Assembly (NCBI GenBank): GCA_021163205.1
Contig: JAGGXF010000021.1
Location: 1-46,452, forward strand
Length of the DNA stretch: 46,452 bases
Origin: Candidatus Aenigmatarchaeota archaeon
GTDB lineage: Archaea; Aenigmatarchaeota; Aenigmatarchaeia; GW2011-AR5; JAGGXF01
Direction: 5' to 3'
Both the position numbers and the translations under genes were made by a program. The notes under the pieces were generated by a model. It was not told where the DNA came from. It made no database searches and worked only from the letters and a program-made list of their open reading frames with translations. Below are positions 17,958 through 27,033 of the stretch, one piece after another. Every line of letters begins with the position of its first letter. Within the stretch, counting starts at the first letter, position 1.

Positions 17958-20513
17958 TTATCTCTTCTTATTTGGCCTATAATTGTATTTAAATTCGTGT
18001 GATATTCTGGCTTTCAAGTTTTGCATCTTTTGAATAGTATCTTGTCTTGCGGGTGTACGCCTTGGCAGCGCACCAGTCAGGCGTGTGAGATTTGGCAAAC
18101 CACCCCTTTCACTTCCTTTTTTATACTTTATGAGGAACCCAAATGCGACAATGATAACTATTAGAATAATCCACCAGTTCGCATTTATGAAGGCTATAGG
18201 AGATGTTATCAAAGCTATCAGTACTGCCGGTACCCCAGCGATGGCCGTAAAGAAGCCCGTCGGTGTCTCTTTCTCCTGACTTTGCTCTGCAGGTAATTTT
18301 TCGAGGAGTTGCACAGTTAATGTTGTCTGAGCCTGAGTTTCGGCAGACTGAGCAGCTATATTTATGAGATAAAACTTCTTACATTCATGTGATGCACAAT
18401 AGCCTTTTGGTATGAAAAATCTTAGCTCCACATTTATAGAGTCGTCGGGATTCATCTGAGAAATGCTAGTAGGGATTATCTGATACCACTCTGGTGGCAC
18501 CCCGTCTACTCCAATGGTTATGTCAGTGAGATTTGTCTGCCCCGTGTTTTTAACAGTTATATTTGTTGATATGGTTTTTCCCTCTGCGATATCAATCGTT
18601 TCTGGGGCTAAAAGAGATAGTTCTGTCTTTCTCGAAAGCTCTAGAAAAACAGAAGATTCGGCAGGTAGGAAAGGCTCTTTTTCGCATCGCATGGAGAGTT
18701 TTGCCGAACCTTCGTGCATCGGAGCCTTCACGTTGATCATAAAGAAGCCGCCTATGTCAGTCTTTGTTGTTTCGTTGGTCGAGCCAAGCGAATATTCAAC
18801 AGTGGCGCCTTCCACCGGATTGCCGTTCGAGTCAAGCACCTTGCCTGAAATAGAAACCATTTCACCCATAAAGTAATTTTTCTTTGGTATAGTAACATCA
18901 AAGTGTAGAGCCTTTCTTTCACCTATGACAAACGACGAAAATGAAGAGACATTGAATTTTACTATATTTCTTGTTGTGTCTACGACTGGATTTTCTATTC
19001 TTTCCCAGCTATCAGAACACGACCTCCTATCAAAATTCCAATTGTGGCATGTATAAACCTCTATCCGTTGTTCGTCTGTCACTTTAGAGGCATCGTAATA
19101 TATTTCCAGATCTGCGGAAGAAAATTTTATTTCCGGAGATAGCTCAAGAACAACTAAACTCGCAACAGATATCCCTGGAATGTCTGCCTCTCCAGAGAAT
19201 TTGTCAAACCTTATTGCATCTTCGATACCATTCTCAATATAAACCCCATTAAGCGTTGCTAAGAGGGTATCAAACTGCAAAATAAGGGTATAGTTACCTG
19301 GCAATATGGAAGCAGAGTACTCCCCAAGCTCATTGGTGCTTATCTGCTTTACCTCCCCATCCTTTATAAGTTTTATTATCCCTTTCACAGCATGATTATC
19401 TGCATCAACTATCTTTCCATGGAATGGGAGTATGAACTTAATTGGGCTTTTTGCTTCCACAACAATTGGAGACAAGACATTGTAGTCCATTGCTAAGAAC
19501 AGCCTATACGAACCTGGTTCAAATTGAGGCAGCTTGGCTGTCACAACACCCGTCCCCGACTGGGTGTTATATGAAAAGTCACTAATTTCAAGATTGTTGG
19601 TTTTCTCCCCATTTTCATTCATGAGATAAACATAGAAATCTGACTGAGAAATATCCTCTATGATATTTTTATTATAAAACGCGGAGAAATGTATCTTAAG
19701 CGTTCCGGCTGTTGAATACTCTAACGGGGCTCCGTCATTTACATCGAGTATTTCAAGGTCTAGTGGTGACTGTATTTTCACGACGTTTCTCTTGATTATT
19801 TTATAATTGTGTTTAATCCCAGCATCAAAGTACTCCACTTCTATTATAAGGTTGTATAATATATCTGTGTCAAGACTTGAATAGTCATAATTCACAAATG
19901 GTTTCAGAAGAAACCGCTTGGTGTTCTGGTTAAAGCCAACCGGCCCAAGACTTAGCTGATACTTCTGCCCAAACTGTTCCAAATAAACCTTAAAAGTTGG
20001 GTTGGTTGCGGGTTCTTTTAGATTAGATTCCACAAAAAGCTCCGCTTCTATCGGATTTTCAAATAGCTGTCCGACATACACCGCATATGGTGGGTTGCTC
20101 TCTGGTAAAACCACATCACCGGTTAGCCTTTTGACATTAAACATTCTCTGTACGGTATCTGTTGTCCCAGCATAACTACATGTTATGTCTATGCTGTACG
20201 AACCTGGGTCTGCAGTCTGGTAAGTCAAAGAAAAGACATCATTCTCTGAATCATAAACAAAATCTATTGGCTGGTATGTCACATCCTTGTGCGTCACCAC
20301 TCCCCGAACCGCGAGATTGGAAGAACTTGTGTTTGCTTCGGTACATTTTACAGAAATAACGATATTGGCGGGGGAATACGTGTTTTCCCCTGTTTGCTCT
20401 ATCCAAGGGTTTGGAGTAATCTGTACATCGCTGATCTGAACAGCACTAACAATACTCACCAGTAAAAGGATTGCTCCAACGACGATATATTGCTTTTTAA
20501 CCATTAGCATCAC
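17958..20513 (-). CDS. Secreted, C-terminally membrane-anchored surface protein with Ig-like and carboxypeptidase-regulatory-like domains
   Basis: Signal peptide 'KKQYIVVGAILLLVSIVSAVQ'; 'GKVLDSNGNPVEGATVEYSLGSTNETTKTDIGGFF'; C-terminal TM 'NANWWIILIVIIVAFGFLIKYKKG' with basic tail. Confidence 0.8.
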   Translation of the reverse strand: MMLMVKKQYIVVGAILLLVSIVSAVQISDVQITPNPWIEQTGENTYSPANIVISVKCTEANTSSSNLAVRGVVTHKDVTYQPIDFVYDSENDVFSLTYQTADPGSYSIDITCSYAGTTDTVQRMFNVKRLTGDVVLPESNPPYAVYVGQLFENPIEAELFVESNLKEPATNPTFKVYLEQFGQKYQLSLGPVGFNQNTKRFLLKPFVNYDYSSLDTDILYNLIIEVEYFDAGIKHNYKIIKRNVVKIQSPLDLEILDVNDGAPLEYSTAGTLKIHFSAFYNKNIIEDISQSDFYVYLMNENGEKTNNLEISDFSYNTQSGTGVVTAKLPQFEPGSYRLFLAMDYNVLSPIVVEAKSPIKFILPFHGKIVDADNHAVKGIIKLIKDGEVKQISTNELGEYSASILPGNYTLILQFDTLLATLNGVYIENGIEDAIRFDKFSGEADIPGISVASLVVLELSPEIKFSSADLEIYYDASKVTDEQRIEVYTCHNWNFDRRSCSDSWERIENPVVDTTRNIVKFNVSSFSSFVIGERKALHFDVTIPKKNYFMGEMVSISGKVLDSNGNPVEGATVEYSLGSTNETTKTDIGGFFMINVKAPMHEGSAKLSMRCEKEPFLPAESSVFLELSRKTELSLLAPETIDIAEGKTISTNITVKNTGQTNLTDITIGVDGVPPEWYQIIPTSISQMNPDDSINVELRFFIPKGYCASHECKKFYLINIAAQSAETQAQTTLTVQLLEKLPAEQSQEKETPTGFFTAIAGVPAVLIALITSPIAFINANWWIILIVIIVAFGFLIKYKKGSERGGLPNLTRLTGALPRRTPARQDTIQKMQNLKARISHEFKYNYRPNKKR

Positions 20514-20559
20514 TTGGTATCTTCACGCCACGCCAGTCGAGTATCTCACAGTAAATGAG

Positions 20560-21336
20560 CTAAAATCCTCTGAGCTTTTCTAGGAGGCGCTTGAAGAATA
20601 GATTTCGCGGCTCTTGGAATGCTCTATTTGTAAGGTAATGTGCCAGTCTCCTAAATTCTATGGAAGGCTTTGAATAAGGACTGTATTTGACAACAGGCAT
20701 TTCCTCGAAGATGCTTCTCTTTATTATTTTGTCTTCTGGTATTTTCGATATTATTGGTGCTTCACACATTATCTCTATTTCAGCGGGCCTTAACTCGTAG
20801 TTTGTCCCCTGGACACGATTTACAACTATCCCTAAGACATTTTTTTTCAGGTCTCTCGATATTTTTATAACCTTTATTGCATCTGTAACTGATGGCATGT
20901 CCGGATTAGTCACAACAATCACATCATCTACTGCCTCCATAACTGACAAGGCATCGTCTGTGAGACCGGGCGGACAATCGACCAGGACAATCCCTTTCAA
21001 TTTTTTTAAATCCTTTCTGAGCTTTTTGCTGTTTGGTTTCAAACCGGTATAAACGTCATCAACTGATAGTGATGATGGTATTATTGTTAGCCCCATGGGA
21101 TGATGATGAATAGAATTCAGGATATGTTCTTTTCCACTCACAACGTCTTGCAACGAGACGTCAAAAGAAAATGTTCCGAGCTGCACGCCAAGATTGGAAA
21201 CAGTCATATCGGCATCAACAACAGTCACTTGTTCTCCAAGTTCCTGCAAGGCTATTCCGAGATTAATGGCAGTAATGGTTTTTCCAACGCCCCCCTTACC
21301 AGAAACTATACCAATTATCCTACTCAACACTCCCAC
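20560..21336 (-). CDS. minD: MinD/ParA-family ATPase
   Basis: Deviant Walker A 'GIVSGKGGVGKTITAINLG', 'VVDADMTVSNLGVQLG', 'VLVDCPPGLTDDALSVMEAVDDVIVVTNPD'; amphipathic C-terminus. Start may be GTG 21330. Confidence 0.9.
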   Translation of the reverse strand: MGVLSRIIGIVSGKGGVGKTITAINLGIALQELGEQVTVVDADMTVSNLGVQLGTFSFDVSLQDVVSGKEHILNSIHHHPMGLTIIPSSLSVDDVYTGLKPNSKKLRKDLKKLKGIVLVDCPPGLTDDALSVMEAVDDVIVVTNPDMPSVTDAIKVIKISRDLKKNVLGIVVNRVQGTNYELRPAEIEIMCEAPIISKIPEDKIIKRSIFEEMPVVKYSPYSKPSIEFRRLAHYLTNRAFQEPRNLFFKRLLEKLRGF

Positions 21337-21401
21337 CCTTAAAATATAATTTAGACATTATAATATATTTAAATAATTGTTTTTTTCTAATATAAAGTTT
21401 T

Positions 21402-22217
21402 TCAGTCCCTTCTTTTGGGTCTTTTATTCAGCTTTTTGACTACGATCACTCCTATGACAAAGCCCACGACGGCATATAATGGGGTGACGTCTCTGGGCTC
21501 TTTCAACCTTATGGTCTTCTTAGCATAATATTTTCCGTCTTCTGACACAATTTCTAGCGTTATCGGCTCTTCTTTCCAGTACTCCGCATAATAAGAAATG
21601 GTATCTATTATTTTATCTTGCGTGGGTTCGAGTTTTTTTGACTCGAAATACCACCCCATTGGATATTGCGAAGGTATGACCACTAGCGGCGGTAAAGACT
21701 CCACACCGCGCTTTTTTTTCACGTTTATTCTAATCATGTCTTTTGTGTTTGATATGGATATGCCTGCTATATCTTCTAGAGATGCTCTTGTTTTGTTCGT
21801 GCCTATAGCCGAGAAATTTATCTCTTTTATTTTTTTTGATTCATAACATTGATAAGCAGTCAACACTACGTGATAGTTTCCATCTTCTTTTGGAAGCCAG
21901 TATATGTCAAAGGTGTCATAAGCACCCGGCAACATAATCTTTTCTTGGCTCCACCCAGTATAAACAACGGCATCGTCTTTCAATATGTCTGCCCTTATCT
22001 TCACCTTACAACTAACTGAACCGCTGTTCATCCATTCTGTATAAATGTGTTCATATGTGCCATTAGTTATGTTATCGAAGTACAAGTACTCTGGGTACCC
22101 CTCAATTTTTCCGGTGATGTCGACATTAACTTCTGTTGCTGGCGTTGGAATTGAAAGAATCGCAAGCATCAAAAAACCAAAAGATACGGCAAGATATAAA
22201 CGCAGGGATTTAGACAT
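21402..22217 (-). CDS. Secreted, C-terminally TM-anchored beta-rich protein
   Basis: Signal peptide; C-terminal 'VTPLYAVVGFVIGVIVVKKLNKRPKRRD'; upstream GAGGTGAGAA Shine-Dalgarno-like. Confidence 0.7.
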   Translation of the reverse strand: MSKSLRLYLAVSFGFLMLAILSIPTPATEVNVDITGKIEGYPEYLYFDNITNGTYEHIYTEWMNSGSVSCKVKIRADILKDDAVVYTGWSQEKIMLPGAYDTFDIYWLPKEDGNYHVVLTAYQCYESKKIKEINFSAIGTNKTRASLEDIAGISISNTKDMIRINVKKKRGVESLPPLVVIPSQYPMGWYFESKKLEPTQDKIIDTISYYAEYWKEEPITLEIVSEDGKYYAKKTIRLKEPRDVTPLYAVVGFVIGVIVVKKLNKRPKRRD

Positions 22218-22342
22218 TCTTTCTCACCTCTTAAGTGACTTGGTTCTGTCAAATAATTCGACTATGATATCATATTCTTTACAGACCGATTTTGGCTTGA
22301 AATTTTTTAGCCCGGCTGAATTTGACCGAGCAACACATCAAA

Positions 22343-22927
22343 CTATGAGGCATAAAGGGCCGGAATTAAAAAGTCATACTTCGGTACCTTTATATTAATG
22401 TCTACCTCACCGGTATAATAGCCGGTACTGGTTTTATTTCCTGTTATATTCAGCACAACTCTTATTTCTGGGTTTTCCCCTGGCTTGACTATTATATCGT
22501 TTTCGCTTAATTTGATAAATCTGGAGATATTTCCATAGCTTGATATTTTAACTTTCACGGGTCTCTTACCATTGTTGGGAACTGACAAAAATTTAGTCAC
22601 AACTGGTGTCACGTTTAGTATTATTCTACCAAAATTAAACCTATCTGTATCAGAAGATACCCCGATATTCAGCTTTGTTAGGTTCTTTTGCTTTATGACT
22701 AGAACCTCTGCCGGGTACCTGAACAAAATTGTTTCAAAAAATATACCTTCTCTTTGCTCTTTAGACATATTAACGGCGAGCGTTGTTGGCTCTTTCTCAA
22801 CACCAAATAACTCTATCAAGAAAACAAGTGTTAAAAAAACAACCAGCACAAAAAAGAATAGTAAAAATCTATTTGATTTTTTCTTTCTTCGTCGCTTGTC
22901 TTTTTTCTTCTTTGCTTTTTTTTTCAT
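22343..22927 (-). CDS. Membrane-anchored beta-rich surface protein
   Basis: Preferred start ATG 22927 (MKKKAKKKKDKRRRKKKSNRFLLFFFVLVVFLTLVFLI) with upstream GGTGAG; extracytoplasmic beta domain. Confidence 0.7.
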   Translation of the reverse strand: MKKKAKKKKDKRRRKKKSNRFLLFFFVLVVFLTLVFLIELFGVEKEPTTLAVNMSKEQREGIFFETILFRYPAEVLVIKQKNLTKLNIGVSSDTDRFNFGRIILNVTPVVTKFLSVPNNGKRPVKVKISSYGNISRFIKLSENDIIVKPGENPEIRVVLNITGNKTSTGYYTGEVDINIKVPKYDFLIPALYAS

Positions 22928-22932
22928 CAATC

Positions 22933-23928
22933 TCACCACTTCCAATAAACCAGGAGTAATACGAATAACACAATTAACACAACCAGCCACCAAGGGAATT
23001 TAGATGGTTTTGGTGGCAGTGTGGCTTTTATCGCCTTTGGTATCTCGAGGTTATATCTTTCAGATATAGTCCCTGTCGAATAGTCTACCACAACTTTTGC
23101 CGTGTACAATCCAGGTTCTATCTTATCGCTGCGCCAGAAAACAGACAATATTCCTGTTGTTTTTGGTGGAATCTTTTTGTCACCGCCTTTTAGCACGGTC
23201 ACTATGTTGTTGTCCTTGTCAAAAAGTTTTAGCTCCTTTAATTTTGCTGTCATTGTGACTGTCCCTGTGTTTTGGAAGACCACGTCAAACCTGGCAATAT
23301 TTTTCATCTCTCGTTCGGCGAAAATATTGACAACTTTTCCCTTTCTTATTGCTGGTTCCGGTATAACATGAAAAACAAAATAAAATCTTGTTATTCCTAT
23401 GGTCGAGACCGATGTTCCGCCAGAAGGTGTTGAAGATATTTGAGGATTCAGGTTTATAGCGCCAACATGATATCCTGGCTCTGCGTCTTTTGGGACCTGC
23501 AATATGAACTCAACATCAGCATTTGCACTGACGGTTTTTCCCGACGGAAGTCGAACAACAATCCCCGGTGATTTTGACGATATAAAAACCGGATTCTCTG
23601 GAAATGTTACCCAGTCAATTACTGACTCCTCTGATGCGTTTTTTGGGATAAATCCGTCTGCACCATTTTTCATAAACAATCTTAGATGGGGGTTGGTAGA
23701 AGATAATTGAATAAGCATGTCACTTTCTGCATTGGTCAATATATAGAACATACCTACAACACGTTCACCGGGTTTAACGTCCCCGAGATTCAGAAGGCCC
23801 GGAGCAGTTCCAACAGAAAGAGCCAAAGAAAAATTAGACAACAACAGAGTTATGACTAACGCTTTGACTATCGCTCTAAAACAAGATGACAAAAATGGTG
23901 ATGTAAATGATTGTTTATCCCTCTTCAT
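22933..23928 (-). CDS. DUF916/DUF3324 (WxL-interacting-protein)-like secreted protein with C-terminal TM
   Basis: Signal peptide; 'GTAPGLLNLGDVKPGERVVGMFYILTNAESDMLIQLS...', 'YHVGAINLNPQ', C-terminal 'FPWWLVVLIVLFVLLLVYWKW'. Confidence 0.6.
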   Translation of the reverse strand: MKRDKQSFTSPFLSSCFRAIVKALVITLLLSNFSLALSVGTAPGLLNLGDVKPGERVVGMFYILTNAESDMLIQLSSTNPHLRLFMKNGADGFIPKNASEESVIDWVTFPENPVFISSKSPGIVVRLPSGKTVSANADVEFILQVPKDAEPGYHVGAINLNPQISSTPSGGTSVSTIGITRFYFVFHVIPEPAIRKGKVVNIFAEREMKNIARFDVVFQNTGTVTMTAKLKELKLFDKDNNIVTVLKGGDKKIPPKTTGILSVFWRSDKIEPGLYTAKVVVDYSTGTISERYNLEIPKAIKATLPPKPSKFPWWLVVLIVLFVLLLVYWKW

Positions 23929-24174
23929 TCTCCTCTCTTATTTATTGTCGATAGAGGTATATAAATTTTAGTCATTGATAAATTTCGATTCCTCGACAAG
24001 TGTATGACGAAATGAAATAGGGACAAGGCATTGAAAACATGTGCCATGAAAAATCAATTACAACACTCATTAATTAGCAGACCTGACAAAAGAGATGAGA
24101 ACACAGAGTAAAACTCACATAAAATAAAACATAAAATAAAAAGATGGGGGAGTGGATGATATCTATTCGACTCA

Positions 24175-25110
24175 CTACTCGACTCCGGCAGCAACAAGAG
24201 TCAACTTTCCTGTTATACTTCCATGTGGTGTACCATAGGGTACAACAACACGAACATTCAACACCATCGTGTCTCCTGGATTAAACTTGGTTGTTCCATC
24301 TGCGAGCAGATCTTGGTAAGAACACCCCCCTTCTTCTCCTGGAACATCCAAGTTATACTTGTAGAATATCGCATGATCACATGTTGACGCGATAGCCATG
24401 CAATATTTATATCCTTCTATTGTTACCTCTGCCAATCCCCAATCCGTGTAGTTTCCACCTGCATTAGACATGTTGTAGTATGTATAATCAGAACCTGTTG
24501 AAGTGAAATCTGTCGTGCCCGTCGATGAAGAGTTGTGCGGCGTTTTTGCTATTCTGACATCGCCCTTTGCAGCATTAGCATCCGTGTCATTACATAATCC
24601 ATTTGCTCCTGGGTTCACAGTCCATATAAATTCATGGTAAGATCCTGTTGAAAAGTTAGCTGTTCTAAATCTACCATATTTCCATCCGCTGTCAAACGAA
24701 GCAAAAGGAAGTGTCGAGGATTCATTCCACTCGTGCCTATTTACATAAAAATATGCCCAGGATGCGTTTGTTTCTCTCTTAAGAACAACAAAATTTCCAG
24801 CATCATAGCTGCTTGTTAAACCAGAACCGAAAGGTCGGCTTGTTGGGTGGGTTGTATTTAACCATAAATATGTTATATTAGTGGAACCAATGTTCTCAAT
24901 AAAAAGGTCCTTTTCACTTCCAATTTCTCCCGGGTTTAGATTGCTCCAGCTCAATGAATCTGGCGTAAAGTCTATTTGTGTGACAGTCCCGACGGTAACG
25001 GTTATATTAACCTCCGATGTTGTATTTACCGTGGGTATTGCAAACACAGAGACGGACAAAAATAACAGACCTGAAATAATGAAGATAATGCCTCTTAGTA
25101 CATCATTCAT
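24175..25110 (-). CDS. Small secreted surface protein, TasA/camelysin-like architecture (possible structural subunit)
   Basis: Start ATG 25110 preceded by GGAGGG; signal peptide 'GIIFIISGLLFLSVSVFA'; 'TQIDFTPDSLSWSNLNPGEIGSEKDLFIENIGSTNITYLWLN'; C-terminus 'VVPYGTPHGSITGKLTLVAAGVE'. Confidence 0.65.
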   Translation of the reverse strand: MNDVLRGIIFIISGLLFLSVSVFAIPTVNTTSEVNITVTVGTVTQIDFTPDSLSWSNLNPGEIGSEKDLFIENIGSTNITYLWLNTTHPTSRPFGSGLTSSYDAGNFVVLKRETNASWAYFYVNRHEWNESSTLPFASFDSGWKYGRFRTANFSTGSYHEFIWTVNPGANGLCNDTDANAAKGDVRIAKTPHNSSSTGTTDFTSTGSDYTYYNMSNAGGNYTDWGLAEVTIEGYKYCMAIASTCDHAIFYKYNLDVPGEEGGCSYQDLLADGTTKFNPGDTMVLNVRVVVPYGTPHGSITGKLTLVAAGVE

Positions 25111-25152
25111 GACTATTCCCTCCAAAATGACTGCTATCTATTTTTTCCAGAG

Positions 25153-25235
25153 AGTGGTATATAAAGTTTGTGGTCTTTTCTCATTGTTTGATTTATCCAA
25201 ATAATCATTTGAATAATTAAAATCAAATGAGACCA
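25153..25235 (-). promoter_or_regulatory. Putative promoter (CTTTATATACC TATA box) with adjacent imperfect inverted repeat
   Basis: Minus-strand TATA near 25155-25167; CTCATT(GTT)TGATTT at 25180-25194 versus AAATCAAATGAG at 25220-25231. Confidence 0.45.
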
Positions 25236-25432
25236 TATAGTTGCGTCCCAGAACTAATTTCAGCGTTATTTATCAGGGCTACGAAAAAATAATAAATGAT
25301 AGAAGTTGTGGCGCACGGTTATTTTGTTCGGTTTTGTTTGATGCGTCCTCTGATACATGGCTATAATTTCTTTTATCTTGTTTCGATAATTTGTATTGAG
25401 TGAGCTTTTCATCAGAATATTGCCATTCTGTT

Positions 25433-25918
25433 TCATTTAGACTGCTCATAAGATGAAAGATCTTCTGGACAAAGTATTGTTGACTTATACCAAGCTGTGA
25501 CGCGCGTGTTATTAACCGGCTTCACTTTTGATATAACTGAGACAGAATCAGTATCATTACATATGTTCCCGACTCTTATAGTTATTGCCCTGTTTGCAGA
25601 TATTTGACTAAAACTTATGTTGTTGTCATCTTTGAAGGTGTTCACCGTTCCATAAAATTCATTGTCTTTGTATATCTCGATATCTGTCGTGTTTATTGTA
25701 TCAATTCCTGTGTTTCTCAAAACAAGAAGACATCCATTCTTATTTAGACAGTCCCCTATAAGTTCGGCATCTATTTTTCCGAATTTTTTTTCCACAGTTA
25801 TGACTTTCCTATCTTTTACTGTGTATCCTACGAAAAAACCGAGCAAAAAGGTTCCGAAAAATATAATCGCAAAAAGAACAAGAACCAGAAACAATCTCTG
25901 TTCGTTTGACTTTTTCAT
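25433..25918 (-). CDS. Small membrane-anchored extracytoplasmic protein
   Basis: Preferred start 25918 (MKKSNEQRLFLVLVLFAIIFFGTFLLGFFVGYTV). Confidence 0.6.
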   Translation of the reverse strand: MKKSNEQRLFLVLVLFAIIFFGTFLLGFFVGYTVKDRKVITVEKKFGKIDAELIGDCLNKNGCLLVLRNTGIDTINTTDIEIYKDNEFYGTVNTFKDDNNISFSQISANRAITIRVGNICNDTDSVSVISKVKPVNNTRVTAWYKSTILCPEDLSSYEQSK

Positions 25919-26135
25919 GCAAATCACAAACAACCAAAAAATACAAAAAATAAAAAGTAATGGGAAGATAGAAGAATTTCTTGGAGGAAATAGTCTTCTG
26001 AAGACCACACTCTTCCCATTACCAGTTAAAATATAGTAAAAAACCTTTTAAAAGTTGGTTTTTTCGTTTTTCACCACTCTCACGGAAATATTTTTACAGA
26101 AATATTTCGTAATTTTTAATTCTGTTTGGTTTCTT

Positions 26136-26987
26136 TTAGTGAAGACTATCTTCGACCAACTTTCTTGCTTGGAGTACTAAATCATGTATCTTCTCCCTGC
26201 TTATGCCCATCGCCTTTTCTAATCGACCTTCTGGTGAAATTAAAATATCGAATAAGGTTATATAACCATTCTTGAGCAGTTTCCTTTTTACAGGGGAACT
26301 TGCTTTTAGTATGGTGGTGGGAAAAACTCTTTTCTCTTCTATCATAAGCTCAAGACTTTTTCTCCTTCGCTTAGGATAAGACCAGCCTGTTAGTAATATA
26401 CCCTTGGCTTTTGCATATCTTTTAGCGTGTTCTGAAAATTTAGTATTCGTGACAATCCACGCTTTCGTGAAATCGTATTTATTTATGGATCTCTTATATC
26501 CATCCTTAATATCTTCTAATCTTGCTTCGACCTGAAGCACGACACCGAGACCACAATACCTGTGTGGATTTACATGTCTCTTACATTCCACCAAAAACAA
26601 ATCAGAACCCTTTTTCGCCACGATATCGACCTGGTGTTCGACAGAAGCTCCAGGGATAATTTTATTCCATTCACATTCAAATCCATGACACGCAAGCAGC
26701 TCTTTCACGAACTTTTCAAAGCTTTCGGCATCGATTTCAGCCATGGCTTTTCTTAATCTATAATAATATGCCGGTTTGGAAATCTCCTCTATTCTTTCTA
26801 ATTTTTTCAAAACCATCTGATAAATTCTGCGTGTTGTTATACCATCATACACCAGCTTCTCTATTTCTTTCGATATCTCTCTTGCCTGCTTTCTTGAAAC
26901 GCCTGCCCGCAGGCACGTTCTCTCTATCTTCTCTGGCCTGAACTCTTCTCTCCGACCGTCCGCCTTTATTACATAGGCTTTTGCCAT
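26136..26987 (-). CDS. ATP-cone domain fused to Mrr-like PD-(D/E)xK nuclease domain, HhH-like C-terminus
   Basis: 'AYVIKADGRREEFRPEKIERTCLRAGVSRKQAREI' (ATP-cone); 'EHQVDIVAKKGSDLFLVECKRH' (D...ExK); 'LEKAMGISREKIHDLVLQA'. Confidence 0.75.
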   Translation of the reverse strand: MAKAYVIKADGRREEFRPEKIERTCLRAGVSRKQAREISKEIEKLVYDGITTRRIYQMVLKKLERIEEISKPAYYYRLRKAMAEIDAESFEKFVKELLACHGFECEWNKIIPGASVEHQVDIVAKKGSDLFLVECKRHVNPHRYCGLGVVLQVEARLEDIKDGYKRSINKYDFTKAWIVTNTKFSEHAKRYAKAKGILLTGWSYPKRRRKSLELMIEEKRVFPTTILKASSPVKRKLLKNGYITLFDILISPEGRLEKAMGISREKIHDLVLQARKLVEDSLH

Positions 26988-27033
26988 TACAACACCTTGC
27001 CACGCTTCTCTAAACTAATATTCGTTTACCGGA

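Noticed and set aside
20560-21336. Cell-division Min system
   Set aside because: No MinC or MinE partner in the window and the setting is a surface-protein locus, so only a MinD-family ATPase is claimed.
26045-26125. Near-palindrome ACGGAAATATTTTTACAGAAATATTTCGT between 25433-25918 and 26136-26987
   Set aside because: Probably an ordinary terminator/AT-rich hairpin downstream of the ATP-cone nuclease gene; stem contains a bulge and nothing else distinguishes it.
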